Shown: positions 33,533 to 42,991, numbered from the stretch's first letter. The stretch is DNA of 54,827 nucleotides from Salinicola peritrichatus (GCF_003206715.1 NZ_PZJU01000050.1:1-54827); one strand, 5' to 3'. Numbers and translations: made by a program. Notes: generated by a model not told the origin, from the letters alone.

Positions 33533-33557
33533 AAAGCCGACTCCATGAGCCGGCTTT
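33533..33557. terminator. Intrinsic terminator after the DMT permease
   Basis: AAAGCCGACTC and GAGCCGGCTTT form an 11-bp stem with one A-C mismatch around a CAT loop, with A and T runs at the ends. It can serve both the permease (plus) and tRNA-Ser (minus). Confidence 0.85.
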
Positions 33558-33566
33558 CATCATTCG

Positions 33567-33656
33567 TGGCGGAGAGGGAGGGATTTGAACCCTCGATACC
33601 CGCGAAGGTATGCCGCATTTCGAGTGCGGTGCATTCGACCACTCTGCCACCTCTCC
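33567..33656 (-). tRNA. tRNA-Ser (anticodon CGA)
   Basis: Ninety bases with encoded CCA. Acceptor GGAGAGG/CCTCTCC, D arm TGGCAGAGTGGTCGAATGCA, anticodon loop CTCGAAA (anticodon CGA, complement of 33620-33622), long class II variable arm, and T arm GGGTTCAAATCCC. It reads UCG codons. Confidence 0.98.
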
Positions 33657-33802
33657 TTGGCGAGACTCGCGCCGAGCCTAGTGACCCACGCTTATGGCGT
33701 CGATACCGGCTCACGATCCTCCCGCGGCGGAAAAAATAACAGAAAAGAATCGAAACGTTAACGTCGCGATCTAAATATTCCCGCTTTCCAGCGCCTGCCG
33801 GC

Positions 33803-34534
33803 TCACTCCGCCGCCTGCGTCTCGTCCTGGCCGCTTTCCGACAGCGCACGCTTCACCAGGCCCTCCCGCTTCATGCGGGCAAGAAAGTCCTCGACATAAC
33901 GCGTGACCGCGTCCGATGCCTGCGCCTTGGGTATCGCCATGCACTGCTCGATCGCCGTGAAGCGACCGGGCAGGACACGATAGCCAGGGTTCGATCCGGC
34001 ATAGGCCGCGAGCGGCTGACGAACGCCGGCAGCCGCCTCCAGTTGCCGCTCGACGAACAGCTCGATGGCCGCCGCCGACGTGGCAGCGCGCACCAGGCTT
34101 GCCTGCTGCAGCGCGCGGGTCAGGTAAAGGTCATAGGCCGCGCCCTTGCCCACCGCGATGCGAACATCGCTGCGATCCAGCTCGTCGACATCGCGAAACG
34201 GCGAGGTTTTCGGCACCAGATAGGTGCCTTCGATGACCACGTAGGGCGCAGTGAACTGGATCTTCTCGGCGCGCACCGGATCACGGGCGAGAAAGCCGAT
34301 GCGCCAGGCATCGTCGTCGATCGCCGAGAACACGTCTCCGGCACCGTCGAAGGTGGCGAATTCGGCTTCCACGCCAAGCTCGGCTGCCAGCGCCCGCGCC
34401 AGTACCGCCGAGACACCAGCCGGCTCGCCATCCTCGCCGCGCTGCGCAAGCACGATATTGCCGTAGTTGATGGCGACGCGCAGTCGCCCTGCCGGCGCCA
34501 GCGCCTCGATTACCGCTGATTTGTCATCGTTCAT
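33803..34534 (-). CDS. Family 3 solute-binding-like protein without signal peptide
   Basis: Amino-acid-receptor fold (SBP_bac_3), 243 residues. LRVAINYGNIVLAQ, GVSAVLARALAAELGVEAEF, TAPYVVIEGTYLVP and the ending domain are recognisable. The N-terminus (NDDKSAVIEALAPAG) is polar and has no export signal, and no ABC permease or ATPase genes adjoin. It may be a cytosolic sensor or enzyme-like relative, or its true start with a signal may be lost. It lies alone between tRNA-Ser and a Tct operon, on the minus strand. Confidence 0.75.
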   Translation of the reverse strand: MNDDKSAVIEALAPAGRLRVAINYGNIVLAQRGEDGEPAGVSAVLARALAAELGVEAEFATFDGAGDVFSAIDDDAWRIGFLARDPVRAEKIQFTAPYVVIEGTYLVPKTSPFRDVDELDRSDVRIAVGKGAAYDLYLTRALQQASLVRAATSAAAIELFVERQLEAAAGVRQPLAAYAGSNPGYRVLPGRFTAIEQCMAIPKAQASDAVTRYVEDFLARMKREGLVKRALSESGQDETQAAE

Positions 34535-34674
34535 GAATCACGCTCCTTGATCAGCACCACGCCAGGCATCTTCACGCACTATAGCCGGAGATCGACAGAC
34601 ACTCGCCGAAGACGGCGCCCTTAAAATAGCGATACCTGTGAACCGCGATCTTTCGTAAAGACCATTCCAATGAC

Positions 34675-34700
34675 GACGGCCCCGCCTGAGCGGGGCCGTC
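34675..34700. terminator. Terminator hairpin after the second tct operon
   Basis: Perfect 11-bp stem GACGGCCCCGC/GCGGGGCCGTC with a four-base loop, 42 bases beyond the tctA stop on the minus strand. The T tract is poor but the stem is very stable. Confidence 0.75.
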
Positions 34701-34741
34701 GAATTCATAAGCGATATCTTCGAGCCGGTAACGATATCGCG

Positions 34742-36253
34742 TCAGGAAGCCTTGGCCGCCGGCAGGAACTTCGCCTTCAGCTTGCCGGCGAACATCGGTA
34801 TCAGCACCACCAACGCGGCGGCGATCCACAGCCCGATGGAGAGGCCGGACTGGAACAGGATGCCGACGTCGCCGCCGCTGATCGACAGCGCCCGGCGCAG
34901 GTTCTCTTCCATCAAGCCGCCCAGCACGAAGCCGAGCACCACCGGCGCCAACGAGAAGCCGAACTTGCGCAGCAGGTAGCCGAACACGCCGATGATCAGC
35001 ATCAGGTAGATCGCCATCAGGTCGGAATGCAGCTGATAGACGCCGACGAAGGCGAGAATCGCTACGCTCGGCACCAGCAGCCAGCGCGGTACCTGCAGCA
35101 CGCGGGCGAACACGCCGGCCAGCGGCAGGTTCAGCAGCAGCAGCATGACGTTGCCGATGTAGAGCGACGCGATCAGACCGCCCACCACTACCGGCTGCTC
35201 GCGGAACATCATCGGACCGGGGTTGATGTTGTAGAGCATCAGCGCGCCGAGCAGGATCGCCGTGGTGCCGGAGCCGGGGATACCCAGCGTCAGCATGGGA
35301 ACGAAAGAGCCGGCGGCAGAGGCGTTGTTGGCCGCTTCCGGCGCGGCCAGGCCACGCATGTTGCCGGTGCCAAAGCTGTTGTCGTGATCGCTGATGCGCT
35401 TTTCGGTGGTGTAGGCCACGGCGCTGGCGACCGAGGCGCCGGTACCCGGTAGCACGCCGATGACGAAGCCGATCACGCTGGAGCGCAGGATCGCCCACTT
35501 GCAGTACAGCACTTCGCTCATCTTGACCATGACCCGACCGATCGGCGCCATCTCGCCTTCCTGATCGTGACGGAAGGCGTGCTCGAGCATCAGCAGGATC
35601 TCGCTGACCGCGAACAGGCCGATGATCATCACCACGAAGTCGATGCCGTCGTAGAGTTCGGGCATGTCGAAGGTGAAACGCAGCACGCCGGTGCCGGAGT
35701 CGACGCCGACCGTCGAGATCAGCACGCCCAGCACGGCGCCGATCAGCGTCTTGACCGGATCCTTGCCCATCATCGCGGACATGGAAGCGAAGGCGAAGAT
35801 CATCAGCGCGAAGAATTCGGCGGGGCCAAACTTGACGGCAACGATCGCCAGCAGCGGGGCGAACAGGGTCAAACCGATGATCGCCACGGTGGCGCCGATG
35901 AACGAACTGACCGCCGACAGACCCAGGGCCGGCCCGGCGAGGCCCTTCTTGGCCAGCGGGTGGCCGTCCAGCGTGGTCATGACCGCGCCGGCGTCACCGG
36001 GCACGTTGAGCAGAATGCTCGACATGCGGCCGCCGTATTCGGACCCCGTGTAGATGCCGGCCAGAAGAATCAGCGCGGACTCCGCCGGCAGCCCCAGCGT
36101 GTACGCCAGCGGCATCAGGATGGCGATGCCGTTGATCGGCCCGATGCCCGGCAGGGCGCCGAACAGCGTGCCGAGCAGCGCGCCCAGGAAGGCCAGCCCC
36201 AGGTTGAGCGGCGTCAGGGCGACACCGAAGCCCTGGATCAGAAAATCGAACAT
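34742..36253 (-). CDS. tctA: Tripartite tricarboxylate transporter, large permease TctA (second system)
   Basis: Large membrane subunit, 503 residues, about twelve hydrophobic segments. [40 protein letters not shown] and [16 protein letters not shown] with [15 protein letters not shown] are the TctA hallmarks. It differs clearly from the first TctA (11934), so the two systems are separate imports rather than a recent duplication. It abuts tctB directly (stop and start adjacent). Confidence 0.95.
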   Translation of the reverse strand: MFDFLIQGFGVALTPLNLGLAFLGALLGTLFGALPGIGPINGIAILMPLAYTLGLPAESALILLAGIYTGSEYGGRMSSILLNVPGDAGAVMTTLDGHPLAKKGLAGPALGLSAVSSFIGATVAIIGLTLFAPLLAIVAVKFGPAEFFALMIFAFASMSAMMGKDPVKTLIGAVLGVLISTVGVDSGTGVLRFTFDMPELYDGIDFVVMIIGLFAVSEILLMLEHAFRHDQEGEMAPIGRVMVKMSEVLYCKWAILRSSVIGFVIGVLPGTGASVASAVAYTTEKRISDHDNSFGTGNMRGLAAPEAANNASAAGSFVPMLTLGIPGSGTTAILLGALMLYNINPGPMMFREQPVVVGGLIASLYIGNVMLLLLNLPLAGVFARVLQVPRWLLVPSVAILAFVGVYQLHSDLMAIYLMLIIGVFGYLLRKFGFSLAPVVLGFVLGGLMEENLRRALSISGGDVGILFQSGLSIGLWIAAALVVLIPMFAGKLKAKFLPAAKAS

Positions 36254-36712
36254 TCAGTTGCTCCCCAGCAGCGACTCGATCCAGCTGCCGGTCGGCAGCG
36301 AAATCCCCAGTCCGTAGGTGAATAGCAGATAGCTGCCCACCGCCAGCAGCAGACCACCGACGACCGCTTTCACCGGCGCGGCACCGAACAGCCAGGCGAT
36401 GACGATGCTGACCAGTGCGGTCGTCGCCAGGTAACCCAGATTGATGAACAGCGCCGCATAGATGCCGAGCACCGCCATAGTGAACACGAGGCGCAGCAGC
36501 AGCGCGCCGGTCGGCCATTGACCGCTAGCGCCGGGACGGATGAAAAGCACGATCGCCAAAATCGCCAGAAGACCCGACAGCAGCAGCGGAAATGCTTTCG
36601 GCCCGACCGGGTCATAGCTGAACGGCACCTGTAGCTGCCAGGCCTGGACGGCGATGAACGCCGCCAGACCGAGCAACAGCAAACTCAGGATTCGGTCGGC
36701 GGCGAGTTTCAT
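36254..36712 (-). CDS. tctB: Tripartite tricarboxylate transporter, small membrane subunit TctB (second system)
   Basis: Four-helix membrane subunit, 152 residues. FSYDPVGPKAFPLLLSGLLA is a typical TctB segment near residue 33. Its start overlaps the tctC stop by four bases (ATGA). Confidence 0.9.
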   Translation of the reverse strand: MKLAADRILSLLLLGLAAFIAVQAWQLQVPFSYDPVGPKAFPLLLSGLLAILAIVLFIRPGASGQWPTGALLLRLVFTMAVLGIYAALFINLGYLATTALVSIVIAWLFGAAPVKAVVGGLLLAVGSYLLFTYGLGISLPTGSWIESLLGSN

Positions 36713-37698
36713 CTCGTCAAGCCCACTTCTTTGGACAGTTGCTGGAAGTCGGCGACCTGCTGCTTCACATACTGATGGAAGTCGTCACCGAACTTGGACA
36801 TCGGGAACAGGCCGCGACCTTCCCGCAGCTCCTTGAAGCTCTCGGTGTCGTTCAGCTCGCGCAGACGGTCGGCCCACTGCTGATAGGCTTCGTCGCTGAC
36901 GTTCGGCCCCATGTAGTAGCCGCGCCAGATCGGCCATTCGACGTCATAACCCTGCTCCTTGGCAGTGGGGATGTCCGCGTAGGGCCCGCCCATGCGCTCT
37001 TCGGAGAGCGCCGCCAGAATGCGGATCTCGCCGCTGTCGAGCTGCGGCTTGAGCTCGGCCAAGTCGCCGGTGAAGACTTGAATATGCTCGCCGAGCAGGG
37101 CCGCCAGTGATTCGCCGCCGCCCTCGAAGGAGACGTAACGCAGCTTGCGCGGATCGACATCGGCGGCCTTGGCCATCAACGCCGCTTTCATCCAGTCCTG
37201 GCTGCCGACCGTGCCGCCGGCACCGATCACCACGCCGGACGGGTCCTGCTTCAGCGCTTTCATCAGCTCGTCGAGGTTGTTCCACGGCGCATCCTTGCGG
37301 ACCACGATCGCGCCGTAGTCGACACCCAGCGCACCCAGCCAGCGAACGTCATCGACCTTGTGCTTGAGCCCGAACTTGCCCAGCGCCAGGTTGAGCGCAG
37401 CGCCGGTGCTTGCGGCCACGATCAGGTTGGGATCGTCGTCGCGCACGCCAGTGACATGGTTATAAGCCACGGCGCCGATACCGCCCGGCATGTAGCTGAC
37501 CATCATCGGCTCGTCGATCAGCTTGGCGTCCTGCAGGCCATTGGCTGCCAGACGACAGGTCAGGTCGTAACCGCCACCCGGCTTGGCTGGTGCGATACAC
37601 TCGGGCGGCTTGGCCTGGGCCTGAACGGCGCCGGCCAGCAGCGCGCCGCCGGTCACGGCGGCAACCAGCCAGCGAGAGAGGAATCGAGAGTTGGGCAT
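36709..37698 (-). CDS. tctC: Tripartite tricarboxylate transporter, binding protein TctC (second system)
   Basis: Periplasmic receptor, 329 residues, signal peptide 1-29 (ending AQA). CIAPAKPGGGYDLTCRLAAN is the canonical Bug/TctC start with the PGGG-D motif that contacts carboxylates, followed by MPGGIGAVAYNHV. It is first in a tctCBA operon and is transcribed divergently from tctDE, as in the classical tricarballylate/citrate regulon. Confidence 0.95.
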   Translation of the reverse strand: MPNSRFLSRWLVAAVTGGALLAGAVQAQAKPPECIAPAKPGGGYDLTCRLAANGLQDAKLIDEPMMVSYMPGGIGAVAYNHVTGVRDDDPNLIVAASTGAALNLALGKFGLKHKVDDVRWLGALGVDYGAIVVRKDAPWNNLDELMKALKQDPSGVVIGAGGTVGSQDWMKAALMAKAADVDPRKLRYVSFEGGGESLAALLGEHIQVFTGDLAELKPQLDSGEIRILAALSEERMGGPYADIPTAKEQGYDVEWPIWRGYYMGPNVSDEAYQQWADRLRELNDTESFKELREGRGLFPMSKFGDDFHQYVKQQVADFQQLSKEVGLTR

Positions 37699-37829
37699 GC
37701 TGTGCGTCTCCTACCTGGGTTGTTATGCTCGCAAAATCTCGTGGCGGGCACCGGACTCGGGCCGGTTTTGCCTACCGACGGCGCGATGCTAGAGCGCTAA
37801 CCTTTCATCAACCTGTCATCTAAGCCTTT

Positions 37830-37877
37830 GTCGTATAGGACATTAGTCGCATAGGACATTAGTCGTACAAGACATGG
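37830..37877. repeat. Three tandem 16-bp repeats between tctC and tctD
   Basis: Units start at 37830, 37846 and 37862: GTCGTATAGGACATTA, GTCGCATAGGACATTA and GTCGTACAAGACATGG. Each contains GTC-N6-GAC, an inverted repeat. They lie in the 205-base divergent control region, 27-74 bases upstream of tctD. Direct repeats are the usual binding mode of OmpR-type regulators such as TctD, so this is a good candidate operator array. Confidence 0.75.
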
Positions 37878-37903
37878 CTAGCAGATGATCTCGAGAAACC
37901 GCC

Positions 37904-38605
37904 ATGCACCTGCTCGTGATCGAAGACGATCCGCTGCTGTCACGCTCGCTGAGCCAGGCGATGACTCGCCACGGTTACACCGTCGATGCGCTATCACGCG
38001 TCGACGACGCCATCCAGGCGCTACGCCAGGGCCGCTTCGATCTGGTCCTGCTCGATCTCGGTTTGCCCGATGGCAGCGGTCTCGGCGTGCTCGAATGGTT
38101 ACGCGCCCACGCCGACCCCACGCCGGTAATGATCCTGACCGCGCGGGATGCGCTGGAGGATCGCGTGCGCGGGCTGGATCTCGGTGCCGACGACTATCTC
38201 GCCAAGCCGTTCTCGATCAGCGAGCTGGAAGCGCGGGTTCGCGCCCTGCTGCGGCGTAGTCAGCAGCGGCTCGACAACAGCGTGCGCTTCGGCGGTTTGA
38301 AACTGGACACCCGCTCTGCCAGTGCCTGGCTGAACGAGACCTCGCTGGATCTGCCACGACGGGAATTCAGCCTGCTGGAGGCGCTGATGCTCAACGCCGG
38401 GCGAATCGTGCAGCGCGAGGCGCTGGAGAACCGGCTGTTCGGCTTCGAGGCGGTGGGCGCCAACGCGCTCGATGTCTACAGCCGGCTGCGCAAGCGCCTG
38501 GCGGGCTCCGGCCTGTCGATTCGTACGCTGCGCGGTCTGGGCTATCGGCTGGAAGAGACAGCGGACAAACATGAGCCTGGCGCACCGCAGGAAGATCCCG
38601 AGTGA
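37904..38605 (+). CDS. tctD: Response regulator TctD (OmpR family)
   Basis: Two-component response regulator, 233 residues. Receiver domain residues 1-115 with the phospho-acceptor Asp51 (LVLLDLGLPDG) and Lys101 (YLAKPFS); winged-helix DNA-binding domain from about 128 (LDLPRREFSLLEALM, NALDVYSRLRKRL). It shares a GTGA overlap with tctE. Predicted to activate the divergent tctCBA genes in response to a carboxylate. Confidence 0.93.
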   Translation: MHLLVIEDDPLLSRSLSQAMTRHGYTVDALSRVDDAIQALRQGRFDLVLLDLGLPDGSGLGVLEWLRAHADPTPVMILTARDALEDRVRGLDLGADDYLAKPFSISELEARVRALLRRSQQRLDNSVRFGGLKLDTRSASAWLNETSLDLPRREFSLLEALMLNAGRIVQREALENRLFGFEAVGANALDVYSRLRKRLAGSGLSIRTLRGLGYRLEETADKHEPGAPQEDPE

Positions 38606-40011
38606 TACCGCCGCAGACATCGCTCAAGCGACGCCTGGCGCTATGGCTCATCGCCATCGTCGCCGGGCTGGGGACGCTTTTACTGATCGAGGCCTACACC
38701 AGCGCACGCAAGGCCGCCGATCGAGCGATGGACGGTCAACTGGAAGCTGCCAGCCTGACCATCGCCGAATCGCTGCAATGGCCGGAGGGCAACCCCACCG
38801 TGGAAATGCCCGCCTCGGCACTGCAGATCCTCGCCACCCGCTGGCAGGAGCGGGTGTTCTACTGGCTGCAGGCGGACAACGGTCGCATCATCACCCAGAA
38901 TGCCGACCTGCCGATCACCGACGCGATGCAGGCAGAGGCCAGGCTACAGCCGGTCTATCTCGACGCCGTCTACGACGGCCAGCCGATTCGCCTCAGCGGC
39001 CGCGAAGTGGATTCCGCCGGCTGGGACACCCAGGAGCCGGTGCAGCTGTGGGTCGGACACACACGCCATGGCCGCGACCTGCTGGCGCAGGAGCTGTTCC
39101 GAAAGAGCGCCACCCGCTTCGCCGCCATGGTGCTGATCACTGCCGCGCTGGTGGCGATCGCCATGCGCACCATGCTGGCGCCACTGCGTCGCCTTCGCCA
39201 GACGCTACGCGACCGAAGCGCCGACGACATCAGCCCGCTCAGGCTCGGCGTGCCGAAGGAGATGCTCGAACTGGTCGAGACCCTCAACCGGCTGTTCGCC
39301 GACCAGCGTCATCACCGCGACGCGCTGCTGCGTTTCATCGCCGACGCCTCGCATCAGCTCAAGACCCCGCTGGCCGGGCTGCAGAGCACCAGCGAACTGG
39401 CGCTGACCAGCCGCGAGCCGGCCATCTGGCGTCAGGCGCTCGAGACCGTTCACGACAGCGCCGGACGCACCAGCCGTCTCGCCGGCCAGATGTTGAGCCT
39501 GACCCGGCTGCAGCACCTGGGGCCGGGACACGAACGTCAGCCGCTGGCGCTGGATCGGCTGATGCGCGAGGTCGCCACCGACTGGGCCGATCGTCAGGAC
39601 AGCCGCGATCACGATCTCGGCCTGGTCATCGACATGCCCACGCCGGTATGGGTCGAAGGGGAACGCTGGGCACTGCACGAACTACTCAACAACCTGATCG
39701 ACAACGCCTGTCGCTACACGCCGCCCGGCAGCGAAATCACGCTGACCCTCGAGGGCGACGACGAGCGGGTCACGCTCTCCATCGAGGACGACGGCCCCGG
39801 CGTCGATGCCGAATCGCTCGGCCGCCTGACCCAGCCGTTCGAACGCGGCCGGCGCCAGGATACGCGCGGCTCCGGGCTGGGGCTCGCCATCGCCGAATCC
39901 ATCGCCGTGCGCCACGGCGGCCAGCTATCGGTCACCAACCGGCAGCCGCGAGGACTCCAGGTCAGCTTGACGCTAACCCGCTGTCGGCCACCCGAGGAGA
40001 ACAGGACATGA
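38602..40011 (+). CDS. tctE: Sensor histidine kinase TctE
   Basis: Membrane sensor kinase, 469 residues, starting with GTG. Two membrane segments (about 11-30 and 172-190) bracket a periplasmic domain of about 140 residues. HAMP-like linker, then the phospho-acceptor His251 (DASHQLKTPLAGL), N box NLIDNACRYTPPG, G1 DDGPGV and G2 GSGLGLAI. It overlaps tctD upstream and the binding-protein gene downstream by four bases each, so all three are translationally coupled. Confidence 0.93.
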   Translation: MIPPQTSLKRRLALWLIAIVAGLGTLLLIEAYTSARKAADRAMDGQLEAASLTIAESLQWPEGNPTVEMPASALQILATRWQERVFYWLQADNGRIITQNADLPITDAMQAEARLQPVYLDAVYDGQPIRLSGREVDSAGWDTQEPVQLWVGHTRHGRDLLAQELFRKSATRFAAMVLITAALVAIAMRTMLAPLRRLRQTLRDRSADDISPLRLGVPKEMLELVETLNRLFADQRHHRDALLRFIADASHQLKTPLAGLQSTSELALTSREPAIWRQALETVHDSAGRTSRLAGQMLSLTRLQHLGPGHERQPLALDRLMREVATDWADRQDSRDHDLGLVIDMPTPVWVEGERWALHELLNNLIDNACRYTPPGSEITLTLEGDDERVTLSIEDDGPGVDAESLGRLTQPFERGRRQDTRGSGLGLAIAESIAVRHGGQLSVTNRQPRGLQVSLTLTRCRPPEENRT

Positions 40012-41048
40012 AACGACGCCTGCAGGTGATGCTCGGCTTTTCTCTGTGGCTGATTCTTGTCGGGACTGGCACCGCCCGAGCCGGCGAAAGGCTGATCATC
40101 GAAGCCGCGCTGGACCGCCAGATCGTCGATCCGGTGCTCGACGCCTTCGCTGCCGAGAACCCGCAGATCGATCTCGACTATCGCGATCGCTCGACACTAG
40201 AGGTAGACCAGCGCGCCCGGGATCGCGACTCGCCGCCGGACGTGGTCATCAGTTCCGCCATGCCGTGGCAACTGGCGCTCAGCAACGAAGGCATGGCCCA
40301 GCCCCTCGACGCGCCGGAGGTCGACCAGTGGCCGGCATGGGCGAAATGGCGCAACGAAGTGTTCGGCTTCACCTTCGAGCCGGTGGTGATGGCCTATCGC
40401 CTCGAGCTCGCCTCGCACATGCCGCCACCGGAAACCCATCGCGACCTGCTCGATCTGCTGACCCATTATCGTTACTGGCTCGATGGTCGCGTGGTGAGCT
40501 ACTCGCCTCGAGAAAGCGGCGTCGGCTACACCCTGTCCCAGCAGGATGCCCGCTATACGCCCCGCGCCTGGGATCTGATCGCCGCCATGGGCGCGGCCAA
40601 CATCAATCTCGAAACCACCACCCAGCGCATGCTGGCCGGGCTCAGCGAGGGCCGCTACTGGCTCGGCTACAATCTGCTGGGTTCCTATGCGATGCTCTGG
40701 GCGCAGACCCATCCCGACATCATCGTCCAGGTCCCCAACGACTACTCGCTGGTGCTGATGCGGATGGCATTCGTCCATCGCGATGCACCACACCCGGCTG
40801 CCGCCAGACGCTTCGTCCGCTTCCTGCTGAGCCGGCGCGGCCAGCACATCCTGGCCGGCCAGACGCCGCTGTTCAGCGTGCGCGACGACGTCATCGGCCC
40901 TTACACGGCCCAGCGGCTACGCGATCAGGTCGGCGATCATCTCTACCCGATTCCGATCAATGCCACACTGCTGGCGTTCGTCGACCCGCTGCGTCGCGAT
41001 GCGTTCCTGCGCCGCTGGGACCGCGAGATCCAGATCCTTTCAGAATGA
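40008..41048 (+). CDS. TctDE-associated extracytoplasmic solute-binding protein
   Basis: Periplasmic protein of 346 residues with a signal peptide at 1-25 (ending ARA). LIIEAALDRQIVDPVLDAFA and PPDVVISSAMPWQLALSNEG are characteristic of the type II (iron/thiamine-like) binding fold. No permease genes accompany it. Its ATG overlaps the tctE stop, so it most likely presents a ligand to TctE, as an accessory sensor protein; a transport role is less likely. The frame is open far upstream through tctE (from 38472), but only this part has a signal peptide and fold. Confidence 0.85.
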   Translation: MKRRLQVMLGFSLWLILVGTGTARAGERLIIEAALDRQIVDPVLDAFAAENPQIDLDYRDRSTLEVDQRARDRDSPPDVVISSAMPWQLALSNEGMAQPLDAPEVDQWPAWAKWRNEVFGFTFEPVVMAYRLELASHMPPPETHRDLLDLLTHYRYWLDGRVVSYSPRESGVGYTLSQQDARYTPRAWDLIAAMGAANINLETTTQRMLAGLSEGRYWLGYNLLGSYAMLWAQTHPDIIVQVPNDYSLVLMRMAFVHRDAPHPAAARRFVRFLLSRRGQHILAGQTPLFSVRDDVIGPYTAQRLRDQVGDHLYPIPINATLLAFVDPLRRDAFLRRWDREIQILSE

Positions 41049-41231
41049 GGGATGTCGGAATGGGCGATGCCGGCGTAAGCGATGCCGGAATGCATCCTGC
41101 CGATATGGCGACGGCTCCAGAATTGCCCCTGTGCCTGTCGTCGCAATGCCGTAAGATACGGCGCCGCTACATCGATGCAGTGCCCGAAGCAGGCGCCTCG
41201 ATGCCAAGACACCGATGACCGAGAGTTCCGG

Positions 41232-42533
41232 ATGAGCGTAACCGCAGCGACCACCGCCCCCGCCCAGTCGACAAACCAGGCCAAACGCGCCGCTATCGGC
41301 AGCTTCGTCGGTGCCGTCGTCGACTGGTATGATTTTCTGCTCTACGGCATCGTCGCCGCGCTGGTCTTCAATTCGCAGTTCTTCCCCAACGTCAGCCCCG
41401 CCGCCGGCACGCTGGCCGCGCTGGCCACCTTTGGCGTCGGCTTCCTGTTTCGCCCGCTGGGCGGCCTGGTCTTTGGCCACTTCGGCGATCGCCTAGGACG
41501 CAAGCGCATGCTGATCCTGACCGTGATCCTCATGGGTGGCGCGACGGCACTGATCGGGCTGCTGCCGACCTACGCCCAGATCGGCGTCTGGGCACCGATT
41601 CTGCTGGTTACGCTGCGTGCGATCCAGGGTTTCGCGGTGGGCGGCGAATGGGGCGGTGCGGCGCTGATGGCGGTGGAGAGCGCACCGCCTGGCCGTCGCG
41701 CGTTCTACTCCAGCGGCGTGCAGGTGGGCTACGGCGTGGGCCTGATCCTGGCCACCGGTAGCGTCTCGCTGCTCAGCTACGGATTGAGCGACGCCGATTT
41801 CACGGCCTGGGGCTGGCGCCTGCCGTTTCTGTTCAGCGTGGTGCTGGTACTGGTTGCGCTGAAGATCCGCTCGAGCCTCGAAGAGTCGCCGGAATTCGTC
41901 GAAGCGGTCGAGCGAAACGACCAGAAGCCTGCCAGACCGCCGATCCTCGAAGCGCTCAAACGCCACCCCGGCGCCTTCGTGACGATCATCGCCATGCGCC
42001 TGGCCGAGCTGTTCACGATGTATATCGTGACCACCTTCGCGCTGAGCTACTCCACCGGCTATCTCGATCTATCGCGGGACCTGTTTCTGCATATCGGTCT
42101 GCTGGTCGGCGCGATCAGCTGCGTCACCATCCCGTTGTTCGCGTTCCTGGCCGACACGCTGGGACGTCGGCGTGTCTACATCACCGGAGCCATCGTCGGC
42201 GTGCTGGCCGCCTTCCCGTTCTTCATGGCTCTGCAGGCGGGTTCGATCCTGTGGATCGTGATCTTCGCCGTGGCACTGGCCAATCTCGCCCACGACATGG
42301 TGGTCAGCGTGCAGCAGCCGATCTTCGCCGAGCTGTTCGGCGCCGCCTATCGTTACAGCGGCGCCGGGGTCGGCTATCAGGTCGCCAGCGTGATCGGCGG
42401 CGGCTTCACCCCGTTCATCGCCGCCGCCCTGGTCGACCTCTACGACGGCAGCTGGATACCGGTTGCCGTCTATCTGGCCGCCGGCTGCCTGCTCTCTGCC
42501 CTGGGTGCCGCCTGGATGCTGCGGAAGCGGTAA
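41232..42533 (+). CDS. shiA: Shikimate transporter-like MFS permease (metabolite:H+ symporter family)
   Basis: Proton symporter of 433 residues with twelve expected helices. It aligns along its length with E. coli ShiA: RRAALGSF-like AKRAAIGSFVGAVVDWYDF, FGVGFLFRPLGGLVFGHFGD, RAIQGFAVGGEWGGAALMAV, YRYSGAGVGYQVASVIGGGF. The ATG at 41232 aligns with the family N-terminus; the frame upstream is unrelated. Shikimate uptake fits the dehydroshikimate-dehydratase-like gene at 47595. Another aromatic precursor acid is possible. Confidence 0.85.
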   Translation: MSVTAATTAPAQSTNQAKRAAIGSFVGAVVDWYDFLLYGIVAALVFNSQFFPNVSPAAGTLAALATFGVGFLFRPLGGLVFGHFGDRLGRKRMLILTVILMGGATALIGLLPTYAQIGVWAPILLVTLRAIQGFAVGGEWGGAALMAVESAPPGRRAFYSSGVQVGYGVGLILATGSVSLLSYGLSDADFTAWGWRLPFLFSVVLVLVALKIRSSLEESPEFVEAVERNDQKPARPPILEALKRHPGAFVTIIAMRLAELFTMYIVTTFALSYSTGYLDLSRDLFLHIGLLVGAISCVTIPLFAFLADTLGRRRVYITGAIVGVLAAFPFFMALQAGSILWIVIFAVALANLAHDMVVSVQQPIFAELFGAAYRYSGAGVGYQVASVIGGGFTPFIAAALVDLYDGSWIPVAVYLAAGCLLSALGAAWMLRKR

Positions 42534-42580
42534 CGGCGCAGTAACCGCCAGCTAGTGCTCAGCCCCTTTTCTCCCAAGAA

Positions 42581-42602
42581 ATCTGCGACCAATGTCGCAG
42601 AT
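42581..42602. terminator. Hairpin after the ShiA-like gene
   Basis: ATCTGCGAC-CAAT-GTCGCAGAT, perfect 9-bp stem, 48 bases after the stop. A second perfect 9-bp hairpin (GCCATCCGT-CGCC-ACGGATGGC) lies at 42643-42664. T tracts are weak. Confidence 0.5.
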
Positions 42603-42754
42603 CTTCGCCGTAGACGAAGCCCCGCTTTCCCAAACGATAATGGCCATCCGTCGCCACGGATGGCTATAGTCCCCTCGCTTGCCGCCGCTGGCGTATTCTG
42701 GCCGTCTCTTGCCTGAATTCGCATCGCCACCGCGCACGTCATCGAGGTGTTTTC

Positions 42755-42991
42755 ATGAAGAAAAGAATCAGTGAACCGGTCAAGAAGCCGCTGGTCTGGA
42801 TCGGCTTCATCATTCTCTTTGCTCTGATCAACCCCTGGTATTTTCCCGATGGCTCCTGGTCGCCACTGTTCTTCGGCGTTCCCTACTGGGCGCTGATCAT
42901 CCTGATCGCCTCGCTCGCATTGTCGATCTTCATCACCTGGGTGGTGATGACGCAGTGGGAAACCGGTGCCGACGAAGACGAGGAGCTGTGA
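42755..42991 (+). CDS. Small membrane protein partner of an SSS symporter (DUF3311/DUF997-like)
   Basis: Seventy-eight residues with two hydrophobic helices (about 14-28 and 43-67) and an acidic tail (DEDEEL). Proteins of this size and shape, such as YhdT beside PanF, sit directly upstream of sodium:solute symporters. It ends two bases before the symporter ATG, so the two are coupled. Exact function unknown; probably an assembly or modulation subunit. Confidence 0.8.
   Translation: MKKRISEPVKKPLVWIGFIILFALINPWYFPDGSWSPLFFGVPYWALIILIASLALSIFITWVVMTQWETGADEDEEL

Noticed and set aside
38472-40007. The 512-codon upstream extension of the TctDE-associated binding protein
   Set aside because: It overlaps tctE in another frame; only from 40008 does a signal peptide and binding fold appear.
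41049-41120. Repeated GATGCCGG/GATGTCGG-like words after the binding-protein gene
   Set aside because: Short imperfect repeats without constant spacing; not clearly more than local low complexity.
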